From Methylococcaceae bacterium (lineage in GTDB: Bacteria > Pseudomonadota > Gammaproteobacteria > Methylococcales > Methylomonadaceae): a DNA stretch of 40,838 nucleotides. Positions within the stretch are counted from its first letter, which is position 1, and each line of letters starts with the position of its first letter. This document shows, piece by piece, positions 30,914 to 40,838 of this stretch. The position numbers were made by a program, and so were the translations under genes. The notes below the pieces were generated by a model that ran no database searches, had not been told where the DNA came from, and was given only the letters and a program-made list of their open reading frames with translations. The stretch is taken from NCBI GenBank assembly GCA_030627265.1, contig DAOUSK010000008.1, positions 1-40,838 on the forward strand, read 5' to 3'.

Positions 30914-31373
30914 TTTGCCATTAAGTTTGTATTATTGGGTTTCGGTATTTGTTGCCATGCTCTTAAGTGTTGTTTATGTGCCTGAGCTGATAAAAATTAT
31001 GATGCCTGATTGGGTGTTAATTGTTTTAATTTATTGGACTTGCATCGCGCATTTTCAGGTAAGTGTCGGGTGGGCATGGATTGTTGGTTTATTAATGGAT
31101 GCACTAACAGGGCAGTTATTAGGCCAGTATGCGCTTGCTTATGCGGCTAGTATTTATTTAACAGAAAAACAATATAAACGTATAAAAGCAGTTCCTATCG
31201 CACAACAAAGTTTGTTTATTGCGGGTATTCTATTGTTAGCAAAGGTTTTATTTTTTTTGGTAGAACGTATCGAATACCAAAACCTGCCTAGTTATTTTTG
31301 GGTTCCTATTTTGACAGGCGCTTTAGTTTGGCCTGTCATTATTATTTTATTTAGTAAAATAAAGTTGTCATAA
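30900..31373 (+). CDS. mreD: rod shape-determining protein MreD
   Basis: Multi-TM; DWVLIVLIYWTCIAHFQVSVGWAWIVGLLMDALTGQLLGQYAL; overlaps mreC. Confidence 0.95.
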   Translation: MPQNNLPLSLYYWVSVFVAMLLSVVYVPELIKIMMPDWVLIVLIYWTCIAHFQVSVGWAWIVGLLMDALTGQLLGQYALAYAASIYLTEKQYKRIKAVPIAQQSLFIAGILLLAKVLFFLVERIEYQNLPSYFWVPILTGALVWPVIIILFSKIKLS

Positions 31374-31382
31374 AGCACTATC

Positions 31383-33221
31383 ATGCGCCGTCACCAAGTT
31401 ATTAAAGATGTTTTTCTGGAAAATAGAATTTTCTTGAGCCGAACCGTTGTTATGTTTGTGCTTATGCTATTTTTAATTGTTGGGCTTATTACTCGGCTCG
31501 TGTATTTACAAGTTTCAGGGCATGATAAATACCATAGCATGGCAACAAATAATCGTATTAAGGTGTCCTCTATTCCACCAACTCGGGGCATTATTTATGA
31601 TAAAAAAGGCCGAGTTCTGGCAGAAAACTTACCCTCGTATAGTTTGGAAGTTATTCCTGAGCAAGTGAAGGATATGCCAAATACTTTGCTTAGGTTGCAA
31701 CAAATATTAAATATTTCTGAAGAAAAAATCACTTATTTTCAGAAACATAGCAATCGGTATAAGCGTTTTGATAGTATTCCACTACTGTTAAAAATGAGTG
31801 CAGAGGAGGTCGCTAAATTTGCAGTAGTACGGCATACTTTCCCTGGGGTAGATATTCATGCACGACTCATTAGGCATTACCCCTACAAAGAATTAACTGC
31901 CCATGCTGTGGGCTATCTGGGTAGAATTAATAGTAGAGAATTAAAACGCGTTTCAGCAACAGAATATAGGGGGATACACTTTATCGGTAAAACCGGATTA
32001 GAATCTGCGTATGAAGATACTTTGCGTGGTTATACTGGGTATGCAGAGATAGAAACGAATGCGCAAGGGAAGCCAATTAAAACATTGGCTAATATTATGC
32101 CGACTCCTGGCGCAGATCTTTATTTATCTTTGGATATAGATTTGCAAAAAATTGCTTATGATGCGCTTGCTGAATATAACGGCGCAGTTGTTGCGCTAGA
32201 CTTAGAGTCTGGTGGTATTATTGTCCAAGTTAGTAAAGCAAGTTTTGATCCCAATTTATTTGTCTCAGGTATTAGTCATGCGGATTATAAGCGTATTAAC
32301 CATTCCAGAGATATGCCTTTATTTGACCGTGTTTTACGAGGTCTGTACCCACCGGGGTCAACTTTAAAACCTTTTGTTGGTTTAGCTGGACTTGAGCATA
32401 AAGTGGTACAGAAGCAGCAAAAACTGTTTTGTCCAGGGTATTACCAATTACCTCATAAAGCTCATAAGTATAGAGACTGGAAAAAACGTGGGCATGGAAT
32501 GGTTAATTTAGAAAAAGCAATTGTAGAGTCATGTGATGTTTATTTTTATGATATGGCACTTACTTTAGGAATAGATAAGTTATCTAGCTTTTTAAATGAC
32601 TTTGGATTTGGTAAAAGGTCAGGAGTAGACCTTAATGGTGAAAGCGCAGGGTTATTACCATCAAGAGAATGGAAGCGAATCCATAAAAATACTATTTGGT
32701 ATCCTGGGGAAACATTAATTACCGGCATTGGGCAAGGGTTTACACAGGTAACACCGTTGCAACTTGCTTATGCAACAGGCATATTGGCAAATAATGGCAA
32801 ATCAATCGCACCTTTTTTAGTTGAGCGTAAAGTTTATGTGGATAGGGTTGATAAAGTTAAGCACCCACAAGTTAAAAAAGTAAACTTAAAGGCTGATAAT
32901 TTGGCCGTTATTAGAAAGGGAATGGTGAATGTTGTTCATTCAGCACGAGGAACGGCTCGCTTAATTGCAGGGAAACGAACGTATCAAATTGCGGGAAAAA
33001 CAGGAACAGCACAAGTTTATAGTATTAAGCAAGATGAAGAATATGATGAAGAGGAAATTGCTTTTAATATGCGAGATCATGCTCTATTTATTGCTTATGC
33101 CCCTGCTGATAATCCTAAAATTGTCGTTGCTGTGATTGCCGAGCATGGTAGTCATGGTAGTTCTACCGCGGCTCCTATTGCTTCGGCAGTGATTACAGAA
33201 TATTTGAAAGAAGGTGAATAA
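31383..33221 (+). CDS. mrdA: penicillin-binding protein 2 (MrdA)
   Basis: YPPGSTLKPFVGLAGLE (SxxK), YQIAGKTGTAQVY (KTG), ESCDVYFYDMAL. Confidence 0.97.
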   Translation: MRRHQVIKDVFLENRIFLSRTVVMFVLMLFLIVGLITRLVYLQVSGHDKYHSMATNNRIKVSSIPPTRGIIYDKKGRVLAENLPSYSLEVIPEQVKDMPNTLLRLQQILNISEEKITYFQKHSNRYKRFDSIPLLLKMSAEEVAKFAVVRHTFPGVDIHARLIRHYPYKELTAHAVGYLGRINSRELKRVSATEYRGIHFIGKTGLESAYEDTLRGYTGYAEIETNAQGKPIKTLANIMPTPGADLYLSLDIDLQKIAYDALAEYNGAVVALDLESGGIIVQVSKASFDPNLFVSGISHADYKRINHSRDMPLFDRVLRGLYPPGSTLKPFVGLAGLEHKVVQKQQKLFCPGYYQLPHKAHKYRDWKKRGHGMVNLEKAIVESCDVYFYDMALTLGIDKLSSFLNDFGFGKRSGVDLNGESAGLLPSREWKRIHKNTIWYPGETLITGIGQGFTQVTPLQLAYATGILANNGKSIAPFLVERKVYVDRVDKVKHPQVKKVNLKADNLAVIRKGMVNVVHSARGTARLIAGKRTYQIAGKTGTAQVYSIKQDEEYDEEEIAFNMRDHALFIAYAPADNPKIVVAVIAEHGSHGSSTAAPIASAVITEYLKEGE

Positions 33222-34355
33222 GTGATGCACGTTGAGTTAAGGGCCGAGCAATTTCATAAACACTCATTAATGGGAGATTTGTTAAGAAAGTTACATATTG
33301 ATATTCCCTTGTTGTGTGCATTACTGATTTTATTGGTACTTAGTTTTATGATGCTTTATAGCGTAGGTGGTCAAGACTGGGGGCTTTTGATGCGTCAGGC
33401 ATCGCGCATGGGGGTTTCATGTGTGTTAATGATCTTTTTAGCACAGTTAGAGCCGCGACAATTTCAGCGATATTCCATTCCTTTTTATATATTGGGTATC
33501 ATTTTATTGATTGCAGTATTAGCTGCTGGCGAGGTCGGTAAAGGTGCGCAGCGCTGGTTGAATATTGGTTTTCGTTTTCAACCCTCAGAAATGTTGAAAA
33601 TTTCTACGCCGATGATGGTTGCATGGTATTTAGCGGGACATGAAATTCCACCAAAATGGAAACATATCGTCATCGTATTAGTCTTGATTATGGTACCTAC
33701 GCTATTAATCGTACGCCAGCCTGACCTTGGGACTTCTTTATTGGTCGCTAGTTCTGGTTTGTCTGTTTTATATTTTGCAGGTTTGTCGTGGCGCTACCTT
33801 GTTTCTGCAGTGATAGGAATAAGTGCTTTTACGCCTATTTATTGGCATTATTTTATGCGTAGCTATCAAAAGGATCGAGTGACTACCTTTCTAAACCCAG
33901 AGTCTGATCCCATGGGAAAAGGGTATCATATTATTCAATCTAAAATTGCGATTGGTTCAGGGGGGGTATCAGGCAAAGGCTGGCAAGAAAACACACAATC
34001 CCAATTAGATTTTTTACCTGAAAGTTCGACTGATTTTATTTTTGCGGTCTTTGCTGAAGAGTTTGGTTTGCTGGGCTGCTTGGCTTTGTTGTTGGTGTAT
34101 TTATTTATTATCGCCAGAGGTTTATATATTGCAGTACAAGCGCAGGATACCTATAGCAGATTACTGGCTGGTAGCTTGATCTGCACGTTCTTTATTTATG
34201 TTTTTGTTAATATAAGTATGGTGGTTGGGATTTTGCCTGTTGTGGGTATTCCACTGCCATTAATCAGTTATGGCGGGACATCAATGGTCACTTTACTTGC
34301 TGGTTTTGGTATTTTGATGTCAATTCATACCCATAAAAAAGTATTGCCATCTTAA
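33222..34355 (+). CDS. rodA: rod shape-determining protein RodA (MrdB)
   Basis: SEDS motifs; RWLNIGFRFQPSEMLKI, FLPESSTDFIFAVFAEEFGLLG, PLPLISYGGTSMV. Confidence 0.97.
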   Translation: MMHVELRAEQFHKHSLMGDLLRKLHIDIPLLCALLILLVLSFMMLYSVGGQDWGLLMRQASRMGVSCVLMIFLAQLEPRQFQRYSIPFYILGIILLIAVLAAGEVGKGAQRWLNIGFRFQPSEMLKISTPMMVAWYLAGHEIPPKWKHIVIVLVLIMVPTLLIVRQPDLGTSLLVASSGLSVLYFAGLSWRYLVSAVIGISAFTPIYWHYFMRSYQKDRVTTFLNPESDPMGKGYHIIQSKIAIGSGGVSGKGWQENTQSQLDFLPESSTDFIFAVFAEEFGLLGCLALLLVYLFIIARGLYIAVQAQDTYSRLLAGSLICTFFIYVFVNISMVVGILPVVGIPLPLISYGGTSMVTLLAGFGILMSIHTHKKVLPS

Positions 34356-34409
34356 AATAGTTCTGCACCCCATTGTGCTGAAGTTATTGCGTGCATGTTT
34401 CTTAGTATT

Positions 34410-35105
34410 TTATGTCGAGCTATCTGGGCTAATTTTTTGCAATAAGAAATTCACCACAAAAGCAATGCAAAGTAAGGCGATTCCTAACGCTAAGCCCATT
34501 TCAAAAGCCCCCTTACTGGTTTCTAAAGCAATGGCAGTTGTTAAAGTTCGGGTGGAACCATGAATATTGCCCCCTAGCATCATAGCTGCACCTACTTCGC
34601 CAATGGCACGCCCGAATGCGGTAATAATAATGGCTAAAAAAATAAATTTTAGCTCTCTCAATAAAGGTAGGAGCATTTGTGACTGACTCGCTCCTATTGT
34701 TTTAAGGGTTGTTAATAAACGCGGATCGGTCGTTTGAATGGCTGTCAGAGTCATGTTGATAATAATCGGTAGAATTAAGCAGATCTCTCCTAAAATAATA
34801 GCATTTTCAGTATAGAGAAGTGCATAGTCGCCGAATACCCCTTTCCGGCTGAGTAATCCATAAAGAATAAGGCCAATCATGACCGTCGGCATGGCCATTA
34901 AAGTATTAAGTAGTTGTTGTATCAGTTTCTTGGCAAAAAATTGATTGATGGCGATTATCATGCCTAAGGGGATTGCAATCAATGATGCAAAAAACGTGGC
35001 AATCAACGATATTTTCAGGGATGTCCAAATAATAAAATAGATATTTGGGTCAAATTGAAAAAGTAAATTAATCGCCGCAATAAGAGATTGAGAAAAGTAA
35101 TCCAT
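34410..35105 (-). CDS. tupB: ABC transporter permease, tungstate TupB-like
   Basis: TSLKISLIATFFASLIAIPLGMII, LLNTLMAMPTVMIGLILYGLLSRKG, AFGRAIGEVGAAMMLGGNIHGSTRTLTTAIALETSKG. Confidence 0.85.
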   Translation of the reverse strand: MDYFSQSLIAAINLLFQFDPNIYFIIWTSLKISLIATFFASLIAIPLGMIIAINQFFAKKLIQQLLNTLMAMPTVMIGLILYGLLSRKGVFGDYALLYTENAIILGEICLILPIIINMTLTAIQTTDPRLLTTLKTIGASQSQMLLPLLRELKFIFLAIIITAFGRAIGEVGAAMMLGGNIHGSTRTLTTAIALETSKGAFEMGLALGIALLCIAFVVNFLLQKISPDSST

Positions 35106-35584
35106 TAATTAGGGTTCTTCCAATGCCCAGATTTTCCACCGGATTTTTCTAATACTTGCACGTTTTGGATGCGCATTCCTCGGTCAACCGCTTTACACAT
35201 ATCGTAAATCGTTAATAAGGTGATTTGAGTGGCTGTTAAAGCTTCCATTTCAACCCCTGTTTGCCCTGTTGTTTTAACGGTTGTTTCGCAGCTTACTCTA
35301 TTATTTTCTGCATCAGTCACGAGGTTTATTTCAACGTGGCTGATAGGTAGGGGGTGGCAGAGAGGAATTAAATCAGCAGTACGTTTACTGGCCATAATGC
35401 CAGCAATACGAGCGATGGAAAGTACATCGCCTTTTTTGTGTTCGCCGCTTTCAATTAATGCTAAGGTACTCGCTTTCATTTCGATATAACCAGCAGTAAT
35501 GGCTGTGCGTTGAGTGCTAGGTTTGTCTCCCACATCGACCATGTGAGCTTCACCTGCAGTATTGAAATGAGTTAATTTTGTCAT
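35105..35584 (-). CDS. moaC: cyclic pyranopterin monophosphate synthase MoaC
   Basis: [68 protein letters not shown]. Confidence 0.97.
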   Translation of the reverse strand: MTKLTHFNTAGEAHMVDVGDKPSTQRTAITAGYIEMKASTLALIESGEHKKGDVLSIARIAGIMASKRTADLIPLCHPLPISHVEINLVTDAENNRVSCETTVKTTGQTGVEMEALTATQITLLTIYDMCKAVDRGMRIQNVQVLEKSGGKSGHWKNPN

Positions 35585-35649
35585 GGTATGGCCAGTTTTA
35601 TAAAAGAGAATTGACCATTATCCGTTTTTTAGCCTGTGAGTGAAACATT

Positions 35650-35883
35650 GTGTCGATAAAAGTACGTTATTTTGCGAGTTTAAAAGAATTAATTGGTCAG
35701 GCTGGAGATGATTGTGAATTTGTCTCAGGGATGACTGTGTTAGATGTTTGGCAGGCGTTATTGCCAGAAAAAGCAATGCCGACTAATGTTTTAGCAGCCA
35801 TCAATATGGAGTACGTTAGTTTAGACAGCATTTTAAAGGATGAAGATGAGTTAGCTTTTTTTCCACCCGTGACAGGAGGGTAA
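35650..35883 (+). CDS. moaD: molybdopterin synthase sulfur carrier subunit MoaD
   Basis: Ubiquitin-like, C-terminal DELAFFPPVTGG. Confidence 0.95.
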   Translation: MSIKVRYFASLKELIGQAGDDCEFVSGMTVLDVWQALLPEKAMPTNVLAAINMEYVSLDSILKDEDELAFFPPVTGG

Positions 35884-35886
35884 AAA

Positions 35887-36342
35887 ATGATAAAAATTTG
35901 CACGTCAGAACTTGAGCCTTATAAAGAAATAGAAGCCTATCAAATACAACAAAAAAAGGTATTATTAGGCAAGCAAGGCGCTGCTAATATTTTTATTGGC
36001 ACAATGCGAGATTTTAATGAGGGAGAAGAGGTCAAAGGCATGACTTTGGAACATTACCCAGGGATGACAGAGAAACAGTTGGAGCATGTTGTAGCGGAAA
36101 CTGAAGCGCAATGGTCATTGCTAGATACATTAGTGATACACCGTGTGGGCGATGTTTTTCCAGATGATGTCTTAGTTTTGGTTGTCGTTTGGTCAGTCCA
36201 TAGAGGGACTGCTTTTGATGCCTGCCGGTTTATTATGGAAGCGTTGAAATCAAAAGTACCTTTTTGGAAAAAAGAGATTTTAAGTGATGGCTCGCGCCGT
36301 TGGGTCGATAAAAACACCGATGGCTATGTTGAGCTAAGTTAA
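35887..36342 (+). CDS. moaE: molybdopterin synthase catalytic subunit MoaE
   Basis: GAANIFIGTMRDFNEGEEVKGMTLEHYPGM ... HRVGDVFPDDVLVLVVVWSVHRGTAFDACRFIMEALKSKVPFWKKE. Confidence 0.96.
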   Translation: MIKICTSELEPYKEIEAYQIQQKKVLLGKQGAANIFIGTMRDFNEGEEVKGMTLEHYPGMTEKQLEHVVAETEAQWSLLDTLVIHRVGDVFPDDVLVLVVVWSVHRGTAFDACRFIMEALKSKVPFWKKEILSDGSRRWVDKNTDGYVELS

Positions 36343-36343
36343 A

Positions 36344-36377
36344 ATTTGCGCGTTAAGCTTTTGTTTAACGCGCAAAT
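36344..36377. terminator. bidirectional terminator between convergent moaE and ppa
   Basis: Perfect 13-bp stem atttgcgcgttaa-gcttttg-tttaacgcgcaaat flanked by A- and T-rich sequence. Confidence 0.8.
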
Positions 36378-36387
36378 CTCATTTTAT

Positions 36388-36915
36388 TTACTTCTGGTAA
36401 CGAGCAATGCTTTCAGTGATTTCTAATTCAGCTTCTTTAATACCAAACCAGCCTTCAACTTTAACCCATTTGCCTTTTTCTAAGTCTTTGTAATGCTCAA
36501 AAAAGTGTTTCATTTTAGCTAAGTCAATTTCTGGGAAATCTAAATAGCTTTCAATCTTATCGTAGTAAGTGGTTAATTTTTGCACAGGAACTGCAAGAAT
36601 TTTTGCATCTTCACCAGCTTCATCAGACATTTTCAATACGCCAACAGGGCGGCAACGAATAACGCTACCCGCTAAAATAGGTGCAGGTGTCATCACAAGA
36701 ACATCGACCGGATCACCATCATCAGATAAAGTATGAGGAATATAACCATAGTTAGCTGGGTACTGCATAGCGGTGCCCATGAAACGGTCAACTGTTAAAG
36801 CGCCGGTATCTTTATCAACTTCATATTTTACTGGATCACTGTAAGCAGGGATTTCAATGATCACGTTAATATCGCTAGGAACGTCTTTTCCTGGTGTAAC
36901 ATTTTCAAATGACAT
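36388..36915 (-). CDS. ppa: inorganic diphosphatase
   Basis: [74 protein letters not shown]; start at 36915 rather than 37047. Confidence 0.97.
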   Translation of the reverse strand: MSFENVTPGKDVPSDINVIIEIPAYSDPVKYEVDKDTGALTVDRFMGTAMQYPANYGYIPHTLSDDGDPVDVLVMTPAPILAGSVIRCRPVGVLKMSDEAGEDAKILAVPVQKLTTYYDKIESYLDFPEIDLAKMKHFFEHYKDLEKGKWVKVEGWFGIKEAELEITESIARYQK

Positions 36916-37027
36916 AATTTTCTCGTAATTAAAATTAAAAAATACTCGCTCATTATACGCAATTTGTACTGGTGTGAAGCGTATAATATGCTCATTGAAA
37001 AATTCACTAAAAAGGTTAATTAAGACG

Positions 37028-37843
37028 ATGCAAGGAATATTGCGCAAAATGGAAACGGAGCTTTTAGATCCGGTTAAGTATGTATTGCCATTAGGTGATC
37101 AGAAAGTTGAACTGAATCAATTTATTGGCAAACCGATTAAGCTCACATTTACAGGAAATATTTCATGTATTCATTGTCAGCGCAAGATAAAGAAGAGCTT
37201 TAGCCAAGGGTATTGTTACCCCTGTTTTAGCTCATTAGCACAATGTGATCTTTGTATTATGAAACCTGAAACTTGCCATTATGAAGCCGGTACATGTCGT
37301 GAGCCAGAATGGGGGGAGCAGTTCTGTTTTCAGCCTCATTATGTTTATTTGGCTAATTCATCGGGTGTTAAAGTGGGTATTACAAGACATACTCAAGTGC
37401 CGACTCGTTGGATAGATCAAGGTGCAGTACAAGCACTGCCTATTTTAAAGGTCAAATCACGCTATATTTCTGGTTTAGCAGAGGTTGCTATTGCTGAGTA
37501 TGTGAGTGATAAAACGAGCTGGCAGCGTATGTTGAAAAACCTGCAAGAACCAGTCGATTTGCCAGCAAAAAGGGATGAATTATTATCTTTATGCCATACT
37601 AAATTAGATGAGATTACGGAAAAATTTGGTGATGATGCGATTGTTTATTTAGATGACGCTGAGGTTGTTGATATCCATTACCCTGCAGAGTCTTATCCTG
37701 AAAAAGTGAAATCATTTAATTTTGATAAAGTAGCAGAAGTATCAGGGGTGTTACAGGGGATAAAAGGCCAGTATTTGTTATTAGATACTGGCGTTATTAA
37801 TATCCGCAAATTTACCGGTTATGACGTTGAGTTTATAGGCTAA
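37028..37843 (+). CDS. DUF2797 domain-containing protein (Cys-rich, GIY-YIG-like segment)
   Basis: [50 protein letters not shown] and [30 protein letters not shown] are characteristic of DUF2797. Confidence 0.88.
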   Translation: MQGILRKMETELLDPVKYVLPLGDQKVELNQFIGKPIKLTFTGNISCIHCQRKIKKSFSQGYCYPCFSSLAQCDLCIMKPETCHYEAGTCREPEWGEQFCFQPHYVYLANSSGVKVGITRHTQVPTRWIDQGAVQALPILKVKSRYISGLAEVAIAEYVSDKTSWQRMLKNLQEPVDLPAKRDELLSLCHTKLDEITEKFGDDAIVYLDDAEVVDIHYPAESYPEKVKSFNFDKVAEVSGVLQGIKGQYLLLDTGVINIRKFTGYDVEFIG

Positions 37844-38367
37844 TGACGATTCGAGAGATTGCGCAGTTAGGGAATGATATTTTGCGAATAGTGGCAAAAC
37901 CGGTTGATGATGTTAATTCACCTGTGATTCAGCAGGTCATTAATGATTTAATCTGCACGCTGGAAAGTACTAGTGGTGTGGGTATCGCTGCACCGCAAAT
38001 TTCTGAATCTTGGCAAATTATCGTGCTGGCATCAAAACCAACAAAGCGTTACCCCGATGCACCCAGTATGCCGAGTACTATCATGCTCAACCCTAGCTTT
38101 ATTGCCATAGGAGATGAAACAGAAAAAGATTGGGAAGGGTGTTTGAGTATTCCCGGTATTAGGGCAAAAGTGCCACGTTATAAGCGGATTAAGATTAGCT
38201 ATACAGATCAGAATGGTTTATTGGAAATTTATGAGTTAGAGGGCTTTATAGCGCGCGTATTTCAGCATGAAATTGACCATTTAAACGGCGTAGTTTATTT
38301 GGATCGTGTTGAGGATAATCAGGATATTTTTTCAGAGATGGAATATTTGAAGTTGATAGCTTCCTAA
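37843..38367 (+). CDS. def: peptide deformylase
   Basis: GVGIAAPQI, EGCLSIPG, QHEIDHLNG motifs. Confidence 0.96.
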   Translation: MTIREIAQLGNDILRIVAKPVDDVNSPVIQQVINDLICTLESTSGVGIAAPQISESWQIIVLASKPTKRYPDAPSMPSTIMLNPSFIAIGDETEKDWEGCLSIPGIRAKVPRYKRIKISYTDQNGLLEIYELEGFIARVFQHEIDHLNGVVYLDRVEDNQDIFSEMEYLKLIAS

Positions 38368-38399
38368 ATAAATACCTGAATGGATACTTTTATTTGTCT

Positions 38400-38454
38400 G
38401 TAGGGTACGCATTGCGTACCTTTCGGATCATAGGGTATGCAATGCATACCCTAC
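38400..38454. repeat. palindromic repeat family B, short copy
   Basis: tagggtacgcattgcgtacctttcggatcatagggtatgcaatgcataccctaca; shares gtagggtacgcattgcgtacctttcgg with 1716. Confidence 0.8.
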
Positions 38455-38531
38455 ACAAATATGCCCCGTCTTAAAATGGTATCCGAAACCTTAATACAAC
38501 TTAGATTTAATTAGGGATTTTAAACGACTAT

Positions 38532-39482
38532 TTATTTAGACATATGCAGTTTTAGTTCTTTAGGCAAAGTAAAAACAACTTTTTCTTCAATACCTTTGAT
38601 CTCAACAGCGCTTTTACCGCCCCAGTCTTGTAACTGGTTAATCACTTCTTGCACGAGTATTTCAGGCGCTGATGCGCCTGCCGTCACGCCAACAGTATCA
38701 ATGCCATCAAACCATTCTTTTTTCAGGTCAGCAGCCGTATCAATTAAGAAAGCAGGTTTGCCAATTTGTTCTGCAATTTCACGTAAACGATTTGAGTTAG
38801 AGCTATTAGGTGAGCCTACCACAAGAATGAGGTCGGCTGTTTCAGCTAAATCATGGACCGCATCTTGACGATTTTGTGTGGCGTAACAAATATCATCTTT
38901 CTTCTGTTCTTGAATAGCTGGGAAGTATTCATGCAAAGCATCAACCATAATTCGAGTATCTGTCATAGATAGCGTCGTTTGGGTGACATAAGCAAGGTTT
39001 TTAGGGTTATTTACCTTGATGGTTTTAACATCTTCAGGTGTTTCAACAAGGTAAATGGCACCATTTTTCGTGCTTTTTTCATATTGCCCCATCGTGCCTT
39101 CAACTTCTGGATGTCCTTCGTGGCCAATAAGGAAAACTTCACGGTCTTCTTTTGCATGTTTAGCAACTTGAATATGTACTTTAGTCACTAAAGGGCAGGT
39201 CGCATCAAATACCGTTAACTTTCTATCGATGGCTTCTTGTTGTACTTTTTTAGAAACTCCGTGGGCGCTAAAAATTAAATAAGAGCCGTCAGGTACATCT
39301 TTTAATTCTTCGATAAAAATAGCGCCTTTTTCTCTTAGGCCTTCTACGACAGTACGGTTATGTACTACCTCATGACGAACATAAATGGGTGCGCCAAAAG
39401 CTTCAATGGCCGTATCGACGATTTCAATAGCACGATCAACACCGGCACAAAAACCACGAGGGTTAGCTAATTCAATTTTCAT
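38532..39482 (-). CDS. ispH: 4-hydroxy-3-methylbut-2-enyl diphosphate reductase
   Basis: [37 protein letters not shown] ... [12 protein letters not shown] ... [11 protein letters not shown]. Confidence 0.97.
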   Translation of the reverse strand: MKIELANPRGFCAGVDRAIEIVDTAIEAFGAPIYVRHEVVHNRTVVEGLREKGAIFIEELKDVPDGSYLIFSAHGVSKKVQQEAIDRKLTVFDATCPLVTKVHIQVAKHAKEDREVFLIGHEGHPEVEGTMGQYEKSTKNGAIYLVETPEDVKTIKVNNPKNLAYVTQTTLSMTDTRIMVDALHEYFPAIQEQKKDDICYATQNRQDAVHDLAETADLILVVGSPNSSNSNRLREIAEQIGKPAFLIDTAADLKKEWFDGIDTVGVTAGASAPEILVQEVINQLQDWGGKSAVEIKGIEEKVVFTLPKELKLHMSK

Positions 39483-39501
39483 AATGATTTTTTAATTTAG
39501 A

Positions 39502-40838
39502 TTAATAATAGCGAGAAAGTAAGCCTAGCTTATTTTCGAAATTAGGTAGGGGTATTTTTACTTGGTAGCCACCACCAGAGGCTTCTTGCATTGCATTGCC
39601 ATGCAGGTCTTCCATGCGTTCCACAATAATATCACGATTGCCAGCGGGGTGTATGAACTCTAGCTTATCACCCACAGAGAATTTGTTTTTTACCGCAATC
39701 TCAGCAAGCCCTGTTGCCTCATCATAGTTAACTATTTCACCGCAAAATTGTTGCCGATGACATTGTGAATATCCCGTTATATAGTTCTGGTGTTCATGGG
39801 TGTGATGACGTTGATAAAAGCCATCGGTATAGCCCCTATTGGCGAGGTTTTCTAAGACACCAATCAATTCAGGCTGAAATGGCCTACCTGCTAGTGCATC
39901 GTCAATAGCTTGGCGATACGTTTGGGCGGTACGCGCAACATAATAATGGGATTTTGTACGGCCTTCAATTTTTAGACAATCAACACCAATATCCACTAAA
40001 CGCTGCACATGCTCAATCGCACGGAGGTCTTTAGAGTTCATAATATAAGTACCATGCTCATCTTCAGTGATGGGCATTAGCTCGCCAGGGCGGCCTTCTT
40101 CTTCTAAGAAGTAAGTTTTATCTGCGAGAGGGTGACGATCAGCGCCACCGCAACTGGCGGTGCTTGGATTTAAAATATCCATTGAAAGGGTATTATCTCC
40201 TGAGACTAAATCACCCTCGGCATTTTCATGTGCAGGTTGGGTATCATATTTCCAGCGACAAGAATTTGTACAGGTGCCTTGGTTAGGATCGCGATGATTA
40301 AAATATCCTGACAATAAACAGCGTCCAGAATAAGCAATACAAAGTGCGCCGTGGACAAAAACTTCAAGTTCTATATCCGGACATTCTTGACGAATTTCAG
40401 CAATTTCATCTAAAGAAAGCTCGCGCGATAAAATAATTCGTTCTACGCCCATAGATTCCCAGAATTTCACGGTTGCAAAGTTGACAGTATTTGCTTGGAC
40501 TGAGAGATGAATTGGCATCTCAGGCCATTTTTCTCGTGTCATCATGATTAAACCGGGGTCAGCCATGATGACCGCATCAGGTTTCATTGCGATGACTGGT
40601 GCCATATCTGCAATAAAGCTCTTTACTTTAGTATTGTGGGGGATGACATTGGTTGCTAAAAAGAATTTTTTATTTAAGGCGTGCGCCTCTGCAATCCCTT
40701 TAGCAAGATTCTCGTCTAAAAAATCATTATTTCTAACGCGTAAGCTATAACGAGGTTGCCCTGCGTAGACAGCATCTGCACCATAAGCAAAAGCATGACG
40801 CATATTTTTTAAAGTGCCAGCCGGCGAGAGAAGTTCGA
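39502..40838 (-). CDS. trhP: tRNA 5-hydroxyuridine modification protein TrhP / peptidase U32 family (YegQ); 5' end beyond window
   Basis: ELLSPAGTLKNMRHAFAYGADAVYAGQPRYSLRVRNNDF (frame open through the window edge); FVHGALCIAYSGRCLLSGYFNHRDPNQGTCTNSCRW. Confidence 0.93.
   Translation of the reverse strand, partial: ELLSPAGTLKNMRHAFAYGADAVYAGQPRYSLRVRNNDFLDENLAKGIAEAHALNKKFFLATNVIPHNTKVKSFIADMAPVIAMKPDAVIMADPGLIMMTREKWPEMPIHLSVQANTVNFATVKFWESMGVERIILSRELSLDEIAEIRQECPDIELEVFVHGALCIAYSGRCLLSGYFNHRDPNQGTCTNSCRWKYDTQPAHENAEGDLVSGDNTLSMDILNPSTASCGGADRHPLADKTYFLEEEGRPGELMPITEDEHGTYIMNSKDLRAIEHVQRLVDIGVDCLKIEGRTKSHYYVARTAQTYRQAIDDALAGRPFQPELIGVLENLANRGYTDGFYQRHHTHEHQNYITGYSQCHRQQFCGEIVNYDEATGLAEIAVKNKFSVGDKLEFIHPAGNRDIIVERMEDLHGNAMQEASGGGYQVKIPLPNFENKLGLLSRYY

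Noticed and set aside
35585-35649. Possible Moco riboswitch between moaC and moaD
   Set aside because: The divergent intergenic region is only 65 bp and no matching structure was seen; too short for the known motif plus promoters.
36974-37047. Overlap between divergent ppa and DUF2797 ORFs
   Set aside because: Artefact of upstream in-frame ATGs; the conserved starts (36915 minus, 37028 plus) leave a normal intergenic promoter region.

Overview
The window is a gammaproteobacterial chromosome segment. Gene content and style suggest a methanotroph-like Methylococcales, but that is inference only. Left part (~0.5-13.7 kb): envelope polysaccharide genes (ugd, GT4, WecG/TagA/CpsF with a STAS-like tail) leading into a compact exosortase locus. 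That locus has an S8 peptidase lipoprotein, a VPLPA/PEP-CTERM substrate, an XrtD-like exosortase fused to EpsI, a PrsT-like TPR lipoprotein and two overlapping atypical receiver-domain genes. Right part (13.9-40.8 kb): housekeeping genes (parE, xseB-ispA, ruvB-ybgC-tolQRAB-pal-cpoB-queE, a lapG-like protease, gatCAB, mreBCD-mrdA-rodA, moaC/tupB-like, moaDE, ppa, DUF2797-def, ispH, trhP/yegQ). Main points for follow-up: (1) a decayed tandem duplication between the S8 peptidase and the PEP-CTERM gene; (2) several families of palindromic intergenic repeats, one with about 7 copies between 4.5 and 25.4 kb that sit at most boundaries of the exosortase module, plus a RAYT-like transposase at the left edge; (3) an apparent AUA start codon for mreC; (4) a WecG-STAS fusion; (5) paired degenerate response regulators; (6) a tungstate-type permease translationally coupled to moaC. 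No tRNA, rRNA or CRISPR was recognised.
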